Shown in pieces: positions 21,350 to 31,340 of a DNA stretch of 64,000 bases (position 1 is the first letter of the stretch; each line of letters opens with the position of its first letter). The stretch is from assembly GCA_934045075.1 (NCBI GenBank), contig OW203734.1, forward strand, positions 11,171,516 to 11,235,515, written 5' to 3'. The DNA comes from Yponomeuta sedellus. Its lineage: Eukaryota > Arthropoda > Insecta > Lepidoptera > Yponomeutidae. A model generated the notes under the pieces. The model had not been told where the DNA came from. It made no database searches and saw nothing but the letters and a program-made list of their open reading frames with translations. Both the position numbers and the translations under genes were made by a program.

Positions 21350-22010
21350 TCATCGTCATCAATATTGATTATTAGTAATTGAAATAAAAATTAAATCTAA
21401 TTGGTTATGTTTTAATCAGTGATTTTCGGCATCAATCAGTTTAAGAAATGGAGTCGATCACTGTGCCGTAGTGCGTGCACACGCGTAATATTCCTCCGTT
21501 TGGGATATTTCTTCCACATCACGCACTGGTTATCGTTTGTTAAGCTTGTGGGTATATCGCGTTACTGAATCAAAGGAATAATAATACATAAATCAAACGG
21601 GATAACCCTTGCGATTTCACTGATTCAGCTCTCGTCTTAGATTGCGACGCATTATGTTTCGGGAGGACCTGTCCCTTCCGAAGTCTGGTTAGCATAATGT
21701 ACAAGACGTGGCTAGTATAGTGACTGAACGCAAATAAATGGCTCCCTCAAGTCAGGATGACAATTTCTTGGGTCGACGGTTACGAGACACGTTTTAGAAC
21801 AAGCAAGCCGTGAGGAATACACCACTTGCGCCTGTAGTAGGGGATTGAAATCTAAAGCTAGATACAAAGTTTATTTTATTTATTTATTAGGTTTTTCAAC
21901 AGAAAACACACTTTACAAAGCACACTTGAAAGCACACGCACGCTGATTCACACATTAAATCAAGCCACAGTGTGAATCCAATAACTGAAAAACACAACAT
22001 TCACATCACA
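21350..22010. other. unassigned DNA
   Basis: Only a TTTATTTATTTATTAGG tract at 21873-21892 suggests a reversed retroposon tail. Confidence 0.4.
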
Positions 22011-22012
22011 TA

Positions 22013-22445
22013 TCATGAAGACGCCAATTTTCCTTTTAACGCTCTTTTTATGTGAAAACTCAATTGTCTTAGAATTTTTGCCAACGATGGTAAGTTGGAT
22101 TTAAACAAATTTTCCTCTTTAAGGGACGCTCCCAATTTTCTTAACGTGGGTAATTCTCCTCTTGAGTAATATGCGTATATGTGGTTGCGGGTTGCGTCGG
22201 CGTCAATACCATCAACCTCTGTGACGGGAGAAGTTATTTTCTCTTTTTTAAGGAAGATTTTAATCACTTCTTTTTCGGGAATCTCGCTTCATGACTCTCT
22301 GTACTTTTCTTTGCTAATACGAACCACTGTAGATCGTCCAATACCAATACAGCCACCGAGTATTGGAGGTGTGCTTATTAATTTGCTTTTGACCAATGAC
22401 CGTATCTTGATGTCTGCAGTAGCTGTGGGCTGTGTAATTTGACTC
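22013..22445 (-). pseudogene. N-terminal remnant of a Tc1/IS630-like transposase
   Basis: The minus strand from 22441 reads an HTH-like stretch (IGIGRSTVVRISKEKYRES, stop) and, in the same frame, EIPEKEVIKIFLKKEK. It continues with DGIDADATRNHIYAYYSRGE and LPTLRKLGASLKEENLFKS, then LAKILRQLSFHIKR. This order (HTH, acidic stretch, R-x-x-I-x-x-(F/Y)-Y, (L/V)PTL-x-KL, then L-x-x-IL-x-x-x-(G/S)F) resembles the N-terminal half of a DDE transposase family common in insect genomes. The catalytic DDE half is absent and one in-frame stop breaks it. The family assignment rests on memory of motif order and is moderately secure. Confidence 0.55.
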
Positions 22446-23220
22446 TTACCCGATATGATAACCCAGGAGTGTAAAGTGCTGCAAAATTAGATTGCCTCCA
22501 ACCGTCTCAACTTCCCCCTTGGCACAGAAGTTACGAGACCTTCGCGGGAACTTATATTTTCTTCGTGAAAATTTCTTAATAAAGTGGTGTTTATGTTGAC
22601 GATCAACCTTTAGCATTACACGCGTAGATTGCCTATCCTTTCCGTCATGGTTTCTCAAAGGAAGTTGGCTATTAGGGGAACTACATTTTTGGGGAAATGA
22701 TAATTCAGTGAAGTGAGAATTCGCTCTAAAATGATTGGAGCAAACTGATGATATTACGCAACAGACCAGTCGAATTTGTCATTTGACTGTTTAAACTGAA
22801 CTGTTCTACTTCCTTCTCCAATGTATTGCTCCAGTCCATCTAAAGGTTGTCTTGAAGAGATGACTTTTAGTGATAAAGCCACTTTCTGTACTCTTAGCTT
22901 AAGATATATCTTTGTAATTTCTTTTTCTATGTACAGTCTATTTATTCTTACTTGTCCAATTTAGTAAACAAGTTTCTAACCTTAAAATTGAGATTTGATA
23001 TCTAAACTAGACAATTTCTCGCAAATTCATGAACTATGTTTACAAAATTGGCAGCGTGTTATCAAAAACAGTGTTGCAGGTTACTTAATTTATGGAAATA
23101 TGGCAGTTTTGGACTTAAAAGTCACAGTTTAAGGGTAGAATCTTGTTTACTAAATTGGACAAGTAAGAATAAATAGACTGTACAGGAAAGCATTCTCTAT
23201 GTATCTATCTACACTGTAAT
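22446..23220. other. unassigned DNA
   Basis: Possible flanks of the decayed transposon. The blocks at about 22930-22970 and 23140-23182 are reverse complements of each other (ACAGTCTATTTATTCTTACTTGTCCAATTTAGTAAAC and its complement), giving an inverted repeat around a 180-bp centre. Confidence 0.55.
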
Positions 23221-23239
23221 GCAACGTACATTTTCTATT

Positions 23240-23400
23240 CAAACAATCAGCCAGTTCTCATCTACTGCTGGACACAGGCCTCCAAAACACGCCGTTTATT
23301 TCTGTCCTCGGCCACCCTCATCCACCGCTGCAGGCAATCTGCTTCAATATGTCGTTCCAGTGACCTAGTCTCAACTCGGGAACCACATCGACCATCGGTT
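23240..23400 (-). mobile_element. RTE-type LINE 3'-end fragment
   Basis: TACTGCTGGACACAGGCCTCC, CTCGGCCACCCTCATCC and GGGAACCACATCGACC read in reverse as the end of an RTE-like RT ORF. Confidence 0.6.
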
Positions 23401-23580
23401 TTCCAGCATTGTGACTCCTACTTCAACTTGCTAATCGGCATTATATCGTTCAAATATGCCCAAAGGGTAAGTATTGCCCAATGGGTAAACATTGGCCTTT
23501 GCCCCAAGTGCCCCCTTTGCCCCCCACCCAATGAATTAATTTATGAAGCACTTTCACTCACACTAGAAGGGTGACGACAG

Positions 23581-23866
23581 AGAACCAAAGTTATCGACAT
23601 AGCTCAGAGAATTAGCGAGCTGAAATGGCAGTGGGCTGGCCATATCTCGCGAAGAACCGACAACCGTTGGAGTAAACGTGTTCTTGAGTGGAGACCGCGA
23701 CTCGGCAAACGTCGCGTAGGACGCCCTCCGACCAGGTGGGATGACGATCTACGATAAACTGCCAGCAGATGCTGGATGCGGCAAACTGAAGACATGGCGC
23801 TATGGCGCTCGTTATGGGAGGGATATGTCCAGCAGAGGACTACATAATATAGCCTGAAGAAGAAGG
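23581..23866 (+). pseudogene. RTE-like LINE RT C-terminus, one stop
   Basis: The frame from 23581 encodes RTKVIDIAQRISELKWQWAG, HISRRTDNRWSKRVLEWRPR, LGKRRVGRPPTRWDDDLR, a stop at 23755-23757, then TASRCWMRQTEDMALWRSL and a natural end at 23845-23847. It is the RT C-terminal tail of RTE-type endonuclease/RT proteins. The 3' end GTCCAGCAGAGGAC ... GCCTGAAGAAGAAG equals the B family tail. A related copy at 8225-8372 has Lys (AAA) at the stop position, so the stop is secondary. Confidence 0.8.
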
Positions 23867-23869
23867 GTG

Positions 23870-25210
23870 AAGGGTGCCGCTGGGACGCTGAAGCGCTTGC
23901 GTGTTCTGTCCATTGTGTTTAAATGGAATAGGCTTGTCTAGCACCTACCCAGCGGCTTGCTCAGGCATTATAATAATAGCAATCGACCCACCGTATAATC
24001 CTACGTTTTTTCCGCGTTGAAAATTGTCATGTAAAGTTCGCATTAGGTTTCCTTCCGCGAAATGAACTTTATCAGCAGGATGTTAGGCGTAAACTTGACT
24101 GATTATGCTGATTCCGCGAGTTCTTTATACTTGTCCGCTATTCTGTGTGTCAGAAGGGCGGTTTTCAAACAATAAAAGATCGAGCGGCCGAAGTGCCAGG
24201 CAGCAGACAGAGACAAATAAGACGAGTGGAGCAATCAATAAAATGCAAAGAAACTTAGCGATCTCGTTTCTAGGAGGATCGAGCCAACTTTTTACTCGTT
24301 CTTCGAAGCGTAAAGCAGTAAATTTTTCATTGATTTCTCTGCGCCTAAAGAGCCAACTTAGTTGAAGTATTTGTTTTCAATGTAACTCGTTATTGATCGA
24401 GTAATATTTTTACTTTAGTAGGTAAAGTCGAGAGCACATAAATCTCCGAACCACATACAAATATATTTGGACTATAATGTTAGTTACGTTAAGAACGATT
24501 TTGCAACAAAAACGTACAACGTAAAGGTTGACCTGATTGATGACTACTGTACTGTACAACAAGCGTTCAACGTCTATCTCGAAAATTTAAAAAAATGCCT
24601 CTCATATTCATTTCGTTCACAATAATTCGATAGTCAACATTTTAATATTGCCTAGTACGGGAATTGGAACAAATTTTTCATCAATTATGATTGAACAAAC
24701 TTTTTATATATATTCCAATTAATTTCGTAGCGCTTGAAATTTAAATATCTGTTGCTGAGCCGTTACTTAGGGCCGTTTCTGATTTGAAAATTTCGCTAAG
24801 AAAATATTGAACTGTAGTGCTGTCTCTGTCGAATTTCTCAGAAAAGAGCGTGACAGAACGTTACTTCAGTATTTAAATTATCAATTCGGAAACCGCCTCT
24901 CAGTTACCTAACTTTGTAGGTTATACTAGTCAACTGAACTAATTTCATTGTCATACCCTTATCATTAACGACTGGGTTCACCCTTTGATATATGTACGGG
25001 GAGAATATAAACAATTCAAGTAAACCCCTATCCGTATCGGCGTATGAAGGGATATCCAATATTCTCGTTAATCAAACAAAGAGAACAAATCGAGCGCGAA
25101 ATGGTTTGTATCCTTTTCTTTATCATACTTGTAGGGAAGGAAAATACATTCTCAAGTGCTTGCGGTCGTCAGAGGAGCCCAGAAGAATTATTTAGACCAT
25201 TTATGGGATG
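23870..25210. other. unassigned DNA
   Basis: No recognised gene or repeat. Open frames here (for example 24105-24365, 24992-25195) show no recognisable domain. Confidence 0.4.
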
Positions 25211-25212
25211 TA

Positions 25213-25345
25213 AGTATTAGCAAATGGGGAAGATAAAAAATAAGTTCCCGGAACCGGCGTGCGTGCCGGTGCTGGTGATGTGCCAGGATCGTGGCAAGTG
25301 GCAGTCCCTGGTCTCTGCCTGCCCCTCTGAGATACAGGCGTGAAG
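25213..25345 (+). pseudogene. RT-tail LINE fragment
   Basis: CCGGAACCGGCGTGCGTGC, CCAGGATCGTGGCAAGTGGC and AGTCCCTGGTCTCTGCCTGC match the C-terminal coding end and 3' end (ATACAGGCGTGAAGTT) of the LINE seen at 62211 and 63741. An internal deletion removes the LMKVDEAK segment. Confidence 0.75.
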
Positions 25346-25661
25346 TTCGCATTTTGATTATTGTCGAGTAATAAACGATTTTTGAAGAGAGAAAATAAAG
25401 CAATCATTTTTTTACCCGTATCAGTCAGCCTACATGAAAATATTTTAAGAGAAGAGAAGAGGAGAGGTAAGGGGAGGAGACTGACTTCGCAGAGAAACAC
25501 GAGAGCTTTACCATTTGTTACGATATATTATGTTTTTGTTTTAGGCCTTACTATGTATGCCTATTTCTCATTTAGAAACCTCTTGCGCGGAGCGTTTTGC
25601 CGGGAGTTATCGAGGAATGCCACTGATCTGCTACTTTAGCTCTCGGTATTCTTTTTTAACT

Positions 25662-25710
25662 TACAGCCATTCGCGCCTGTATCCCGGAGGAGTAGACAGA
25701 GACCAGGGCC
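25662..25710 (-). mobile_element. RT-tail LINE extreme 3' end
   Basis: CGCGCCTGTATCCCGGAGGAG and ACAGAGACCAGGG are the reverse of the RT-tail end. MITE D begins directly after it. Confidence 0.65.
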
Positions 25711-25713
25711 CTG

Positions 25714-25965
25714 AGTGCTTAGTGCGAGTTTTTTAACTACTCGATCGCGTTAACGTAAACTCATATTTCTATGGCATCGAGGAAGCGCCACCTAGCGACA
25801 AGTATGGGAATTAAAATTGCTGAGTGCGAGTTGTAATGGTTTACGTTGAGAAGTAAACACGTTTACCAGCCAAAACACGAATAAACGCGAGTGCGAGTTG
25901 TACTGTGACAGCGTTTTGCCAGTTCGAACGGTTAACTTACTCATACTCACTACTCAATGCTCAAT
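25714..25965 (+). mobile_element. MITE D, copy 1, 3'-truncated
   Basis: It opens AGTGCTTAGTGCGAGTTTTT and is almost identical to copies at 39578 and 55443, but stops after ACTCAATGCTCAAT. The right TIR is missing. Confidence 0.85.
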
Positions 25966-25995
25966 AACATAATAATTAAAACACCCCTAGGAGTG

Positions 25996-26259
25996 ATCTA
26001 AGTATCAAATTGCTCGTAGCCCCCCGGCCGCCTGAGTGGTCTTAAACGATAACGAAGGTTTAGCAACATAGTACGCGTTCTGTGCATGGATGGGTAACCG
26101 TCAATGACTAATGCTAATGGCATTTTTCGGTGCTTCGCAAGGCACGCTAAGCAGTTAGTGCCGGCTGCCGTCGATAGACGGCAGACGTTAAGCCAAGTCA
26201 GAGGTCTTGAAAACCTCCGACGGAGGCCACACTCGGAGGGACATAATGGGTTGATGATG
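25996..26259 (+). mobile_element. S5 SINE, second subfamily
   Basis: The head is GCCGCCTGAGTGGTCTTAAAC and GTTTAGCAAC with GGATGGGTAACCGTC. The core is TGCTTCGCAAGGCACGCTAAG and the tail GGGTTGATGATGAGG. AGGAGTG is found on both sides (25989-25995, 26260-26266). Related to 40547 and 56870. Confidence 0.75.
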
Positions 26260-26269
26260 AGGAGTGTTA

Positions 26270-26790
26270 GTGGCATCGTGTTTTTATAAATAAGGGCGGA
26301 ATTCTTTTGACGCACTCAAGGTTTCATAAACTAATTTGTATATTAACTCAGTTTCATAATAACTTTTAACCGTCTCCGTTCTATCGTCGGAGAGAGAGCC
26401 GAATCGTCAATTAATCCTTCCCAACAATTTCATTAAAATTAACGAAACTCAATTTAACAAATTTCGCGCTTCTATTATAAACAAAGGCGCGCGGCGGGAG
26501 TAATATGGGGTAAGGCTGAGCCTTGGAAGTCTAGGGTAACCCCGGATGGTCGCTCTAATACCGAATACAGAAAGACGCTTATAAATTTATGCTACTTTTG
26601 GAATCTCTCCTTTTTTCAGTCTAACAATTCCTAGACCAAGAAAGAGCTAGGCCTGTAGGTATCTTGGGAAGTATGTCTTACAGTTGAAAAACTTAACCCA
26701 GGTCAGATCCTGCGGCATTTAGCCCACGACAACATTACCCCTTTGGGTGGCCAGCTATTTTCAGTGAAGTCTTTTTTTGGAAATAAACAA
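26270..26790. other. unassigned DNA
   Basis: Nothing is recognised. A GC-rich patch lies near 26485-26560. Confidence 0.4.
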
Positions 26791-26794
26791 ATTT

Positions 26795-26884
26795 ACTTAC
26801 TAATTGGAAGCGGTGGAAGCGCGGCTGGTAGAACTGTTTGGAGGTTCGACCCGGGCGTGTACCAATGACTTTGTTTCATAATTG
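26795..26884 (+). mobile_element. J SINE tRNA-like head
   Basis: GCGGTGGAAGCGCGGCTGGTAGAAC, B-box-like GGTTCGACCCGG, then GTGTACCAATGACTTTGTTTC, as in the J copy at 39115. Confidence 0.65.
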
Positions 26885-26899
26885 GTGAATTTGTAGTTT

Positions 26900-27274
26900 A
26901 CTTTATACGTTATCAACCCTTGTACGTCCCCACTGCTGGGGCACGGGTCTCTTCCTGCATCGCAGGAAGGTTAGGCCATACTCCACCACGGGGGCCAAGT
27001 CCAGGTTGGTGGAGGATTTTAAGACAGTGGCGGGCCTTACTGTCAGAAGTTATCAAGCCGCCCATAAGGCCTCTGACATGGCTTAACGACTGCCATTATA
27101 TGACAGCCGGCACCAACGGCTTAACGTGCCTTGCGAAGCACGGAAGCGCTCGGAAAAATGCCACTAGCGGTAGTCACGGGACGCTCACCCATCCCATACC
27201 TGACCGCGCCTGTTGTTGCTTAACCGAGTAATTGATTCCAATCACTCGGTTCGCCTAGGCCACGACCGCTTCAA
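26900..27274 (-). mobile_element. S5 SINE, full length, 9-bp TSD
   Basis: TTGTAGTTT is at 26891-26899 and 27275-27283. The reversed element is complete from GGGTTGATAACG to CCACGACCGCTTC. An antisense frame runs open through it, as in three other copies. Confidence 0.9.
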
Positions 27275-27299
27275 TTGTAGTTTGCTACTACTAAATGCC

Positions 27300-27470
27300 T
27301 TCACACTCCCTAAAAGTGAAGGAAATTATCGTGACGAAACCTGAGTTTTGAGGTGCTTACGTACCTCAGCGCTTGAAATTGCCAATCTGCGGTGGGCACT
27401 AGTAGTGATTAAGCCCAACTCTCTCTGAAAGGTCTGCGCCCTTCAGTTGGTAGTATAGTAAGGATAAGAG
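27300..27470 (+). mobile_element. J SINE body
   Basis: AGTGAAGGAAATTATCGTGACG, ACCTCAGCGCTTGAAATTGCC and GCGGTGGGCAC, ending near GTCTGCGCCCTTCAGTTGG. Confidence 0.6.
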
Positions 27471-27591
27471 AAGAAAATAAATAAATGAAAGACATAATAA
27501 AACAGTCAAGTGCAAGTACTTACTTACCGACTGGTAAGTACTACCATGTTCACCATAAATATAACATTTTCATAAGTGCTTATTTACTTAA

Positions 27592-27770
27592 CAAAACATA
27601 ACATTTACGTACAAGCACATACGTTGCTTCTGGCCCCACACTAGGATACCCTGTGTCGTGGGAACCAGAAACAACGACATCACAAACATGTAAACATCCA
27701 AGACATGGGAAGAACCCGGGACCCCTTGCATGGTAGGCGGATGCGCTACCGCTGTGCCACAGAGGCCGTA
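27592..27770 (-). mobile_element. G SINE with B-box deletion
   Basis: ACACTAGGATACCCTGTGTC and CAAACATGTAAACATCCAAG are intact. About 25 bp covering the TTTTTTGTCCCCAGCCGGGG segment is deleted before AACCCGGGACC. Confidence 0.72.
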
Positions 27771-27779
27771 ACTTGGATG

Positions 27780-28258
27780 AGGAACTCCGTCTTACACTTG
27801 GCCGGATCTTGACATGTGGTGTTATTCTACTGTTTTCCTGGCGTTTACTTAATTCACCTGGGTTAATGCACCCAGGTGATTACCACAGACACTCAACGAA
27901 TTTATTTTAATTTTACTTTATTGGTGTGTAATACAGGTAATAAACAATCAATAACATAGATAATATGCAATTTTTTAAAACAAATCATGAATTGGTAACA
28001 AAATAAGGCATTGCTCTATTTTTTTAGTATTTTTTTTTGTTATTTGTCATCATCTGTCTCTCTCAATTTCAATCGAATCTCTCAATTTGTGTTTGTGATC
28101 GATGCTACAGGAAATTATACAGAGATCAGGGTGTGATAGGATTTATTACCTTTAATCTTTAACTTAATTTAGCCGCTAAACATGCTATATTTACGTTCAG
28201 CAAACTGAAAGTAAATTAAATTGAAATAAATTATTGATTTTTCTCTTGTTTTTTACAG
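27780..28258. other. unassigned DNA
   Basis: It holds a small hairpin TCACCTGGGT/ACCCAGGTGA near 27867-27892 and, at its end, the pyrimidine tract of the candidate exon. Confidence 0.4.
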
Positions 28259-28313
28259 GTATGTCCCAAAGCGTGGCTCTGCAATTGAACAATGGAATCG
28301 TTCACCAGCATGT
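28259..28313 (+). CDS. possible 55-bp internal exon
   Basis: A strong 3' splice site (TTCTCTTGTTTTTTACAG, ending at 28258) is followed 55 bp later by the strong 5' splice site GTAAGT at 28314. Two frames are open through the segment: one reads YVPKRGSAIEQWNRSPAC and the other MSQSVALQLNNGIVHQHV; the third stops. The length is not a multiple of three. I do not recognise either peptide. No sequence-matched repeat in the window overlaps it, and an S5 SINE lies 35 bp downstream. It could be a short exon of a large-intron gene, or two chance splice-like motifs. Confidence 0.4.
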
Positions 28314-28348
28314 GTAAGTTTATATTTTCGTTGTAGCAATGGTTTAGA

Positions 28349-28713
28349 AGCGCTCGTGGCCTAGGCCAACCTAGTGATTGGAGTCAATCACTTGAACTCA
28401 ACAAGAGGCGTGGTCAGGTGCAGGATTGGTGACCGTCCCGTGACTAACCCTAGCTAGTGGCATTTTTCCGAGCGCTTCCGTGCTTCGCAAGGCACGTTAT
28501 GCCGCTGATGCCGGCTGTCATGTAATGACAGTCGTTAAGCAATGTCAGAAGCCTTATGGACGGCTTGATAACTTCTGACAGTGTCTTACAATCCTCCACC
28601 AACCCGGACTTGGACCCGTGGTGGAGCACGGCCTAACCTTTTTGCGATGAAGGAAGTGATCAAGTGACGGGTGCCCCAGCAGTGGGGACACACAAGGGTT
28701 GTTATCGAAATCG
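28349..28713 (+). mobile_element. S5 SINE, near full length
   Basis: AATGGTTTAG (28339-28348) and AATGGATTAG (28714-28723) form an imperfect 10-bp TSD. A deletion removes the AAGGCCCGCCA segment and the end reads ACACAAGGGTTGTTATCG. Confidence 0.87.
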
Positions 28714-28729
28714 AATGGATTAGGAGTCA

Positions 28730-28978
28730 ATCATGCTTTGTCAAAAGAATTGTTCTTCTTTGACTGTATAACACGCGGAGGTGCTCGAAGCTCACCGAAG
28801 TTTCTTCTTTGCCTGTCATTTGGGGGTCAGGGGCCTAATTACGCGGCGCGTAATACGCGCATCTAATCCTGGGCGATTCCAATTGTGTAAGTGTCAAATT
28901 AGTATGGAATTTGACAGTGAGATGATTGGAAACGCTTAGGATTTGTTGCACGCAATATAGGGGCATGGCAGGTCGTGT
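28730..28978. other. unassigned DNA with imperfect hairpin
   Basis: TAATCCTGGGCGATTCCAAT near 28865 and ATTGGAAACGCTTAGGATT near 28926 are imperfect complements, and TTACGCGGCGCGTAA is palindromic. Possibly a decayed MITE. Confidence 0.4.
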
Positions 28979-28980
28979 AT

Positions 28981-29088
28981 GTACAATCGACAACACATCA
29001 CCCTACACATTTTAGTTGCAACGTCACCCTTGATACGACGGAGTACAGTGCGTGGATGACGTATAGGATGATGTGCCGTCGACTGTAC
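28981..29088. mobile_element. MITE W, 108 bp, 28-bp TIRs
   Basis: The left end GTACAATCGACAACACATCA (28981-29008) and the reversed right end GTACAGTCGACGGCACATCA (29061-29088) match over 28 bp with five differences. Related end fragments (TGTCGACTGTAC or its complement) lie near 58301-58318 and 60856-60874. Confidence 0.65.
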
Positions 29089-29099
29089 GCGCACGCTGT

Positions 29100-29685
29100 G
29101 ATTGATTGATTAAGATCTCTTGACCAACAGGGTCGAGTTTCATAAAACAAAATCGTAGTTTATTGTGACAATTCGAGTTATATTGCGTACTCGTAGCAGA
29201 GTCTATTTGATAACCTATGGGTTAATCGACTTTGCTGTGTGCATCCTGAGAGAACCCGCGGCTTTATTGGCTCCGCTCGTATTGGCTTGTCTTTCCTGTG
29301 GGCCGACTAAGCTGTCATGCTGGTATAAGGTGCTGGACAAGCCTACCCAATATAAAAAACGATGTCCCACACACAGCAGCCTCCGAGTGGTCTCTTTACC
29401 CATTTAGAATGGGTGAAGATGCCACTGGACTGGTGTACAAATCATCTCATTACGTAAATGTAAGATGTAAGCATTGTAGTTCTGTCAAACAGGCCCCAGA
29501 TGTTTTATGCTGTTTGACTCTATCTTCCGTTTCTTCGAATCTAGAGCTTACTCGTGCCTGTTGTGATGAATAAACATTAGTACTTAGATCGGGATTTGCG
29601 TTCAATGCTAGAGGTTAGGTTAAGGATAATAATTGCCTTGATAAATATCATTTTCCAAATGAATTCATTTACCTACATTTTACTT
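29100..29685. other. unassigned DNA
   Basis: Open frames at 29165-29407 and 29298-29573 lack recognisable domains. Confidence 0.4.
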
Positions 29686-29689
29686 CCAC

Positions 29690-30052
29690 AAAGCGCTCCT
29701 GGCCTAATGGAACCGAGTGATTGGAATCAATCACTTGGGTTAAGCAACAACAGGCGCGGTCAGGTGATAGATGGGTGAACATCCCGTTACTGCCGCTAGT
29801 AAATTTTTTTCCGAGCGCTTCCTTGCTACGCAAGGCACGCTAAGCAATAGGTGCCGGCTGTCATGTAATGGCAATCGTTTTGACATGTCACAGGACTTAT
29901 GGTCGACTTGATAACTTCTGACAGTAAGGCCCACTACTGTCTTACAATTCTCCACCAACCCGAACTTGGCCCCCGTGGTGGAGTATGGCCTAACCTTCCT
30001 GCGATGCATGAAGAGACCCGTGCCACAGCACTGGGGACATACTAAGGTTTGA
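29690..30052 (+). mobile_element. S5 SINE, diverged
   Basis: It has the head AAGCGCTCCTGGCCTAATGG, GGCGCGGTCAGG and GATGGGTGAACATCCC, a core with altered bases (GCTACGCAAGGCACGCTAAG), and the end GGACATACTAAGGTTTGATATC. No clear TSD is seen. Confidence 0.88.
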
Positions 30053-30282
30053 TATCATCACCACTCCTTAGAGTCAGTTTATTTAATCGGTTTTTATATT
30101 CTTTTTTTTAATGCACTAACCCGTGCCAAGGACCATTTTAAAAACCTATTTAGTGGCTAAACATTCCACCTATGCCGGGACTCGAACCCGCGACTTCTGA
30201 CTAACAGTGCCAGCGCTGTCCCAACTGAGTTTATAGGCGACTTACCGGCATCAGTGAAATTTCGAACCTCTTTACAATACTC

Positions 30283-30711
30283 AGGAGCTCTATTTTTGAA
30301 TCGCTCGTCTGGCGTCGAGCGCTCGATTTCTACTGATTTTCGTTCGACGTACAAAATTCCGTCTTTTTGAATCACTCGACTGCAACGAATGGTCCTTACC
30401 ACTCGTCTCGTATGTCGATCGATAGATTAATTGTCAAAATTTGTGTTAATTTGTATTGTGCTGCGCACAGAACCTACCTAGCGATAAATGTGAATTTACT
30501 CCTGATAACTGTCTTTCATTCATTATCTAGACTGAAGATAACTATTGTGATCTTCAGTCTAGATAATGAATTTTGAAGAATATCTAATCCTTAATGGATA
30601 TTTGGATTCAAAAATGCGGAAAAACGAGATCATGCGACTTAGAAGACGAGTGTGACTTATGTCGCATTCGACGATACAATTTCATACGAGTGATTCAAAA
30701 ATAGAACTCCT
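30283..30711. mobile_element. MITE R, 429 bp, inserted in T SINE
   Basis: The left end AGGAGCTCTATTTTTGAATC and the reversed right end AGGAGTTCTATTTTTGAATC match over about 25 bp, continuing (G/A)CTCG. The TTTTGAATCACTCG motif recurs inside at 30364. A perfect 22-bp hairpin lies at 30518-30571. The T copy at 19427 provides the unoccupied site. Confidence 0.82.
30518..30571. repeat. perfect 22-bp hairpin inside MITE R
   Basis: Arms 30518-30539 and 30550-30571, 10-nt loop. Confidence 0.95.
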
Positions 30712-30735
30712 GTATTACGTACAGGAAGCAATCCT

Positions 30736-31335
30736 TAATCGGTTGTTACTTTTTCCTAGTAAAATTCCACCACAGAGTCAGGGTTTTTCGAGTGTTAATG
30801 AATCGTGTCTGTAGAAATAACTACGATTAAGATTTAAATTTAAAGCGTTAACTCTCAAACATAATTCTACTCCATGTAGGGACCGTTTACGCTTCAAAGA
30901 TGTGTCATTTTAGCCGTAAAATTGCTTAGTTTTCGCTCGCTTCCTCGCCGCGCTGACTCTATCATAAAACACTTGAGTTCTTAGAGAACAGAACACAATT
31001 ATCCCGCTCGGTCTGTGGACTATTCAAGATCGTGGAACGGGTTCTTAACGAGTTTACGCTGTTTACGTCATGTTCCATCCCCCATGGGCACGCTGCGGTA
31101 TGCACGGCGCTGCACTCCGTAGTTAACTCACGTCTAGCCTGCAAATGTATCAGGGTAAAATGAATCCTTGCGGGATAAACTCGAGGAGTCGTTGTTAGGT
31201 ACTCTGCTTGGCTTGCAATTGAGGACTGGGAGTTGGAGCTATGGCACGGGTGTCGGAGTACATAGTCGAAAATGTCTTTAAATGCCATAATGTCTGGCCA
31301 GTTCAATGCTCTAGGTTTTAGGTGATGATAGTAGT
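30736..31335. other. unassigned DNA
   Basis: Nothing is recognised. Confidence 0.4.
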
Positions 31336-31340
31336 TTCGT

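Larger units (their letters stand above)
30095..30735 (-). mobile_element. T SINE (long tail) split by MITE R
   Basis: TTTTTAATGCACTAACCCGTG, GGGACTCGAACCCGCGAC and CGGCATCAGTGAAATTTCG form the reversed T element to 30282. The missing TGTATTACGTACAGG part resumes at 30711 after the 429-bp insert. Confidence 0.82.
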
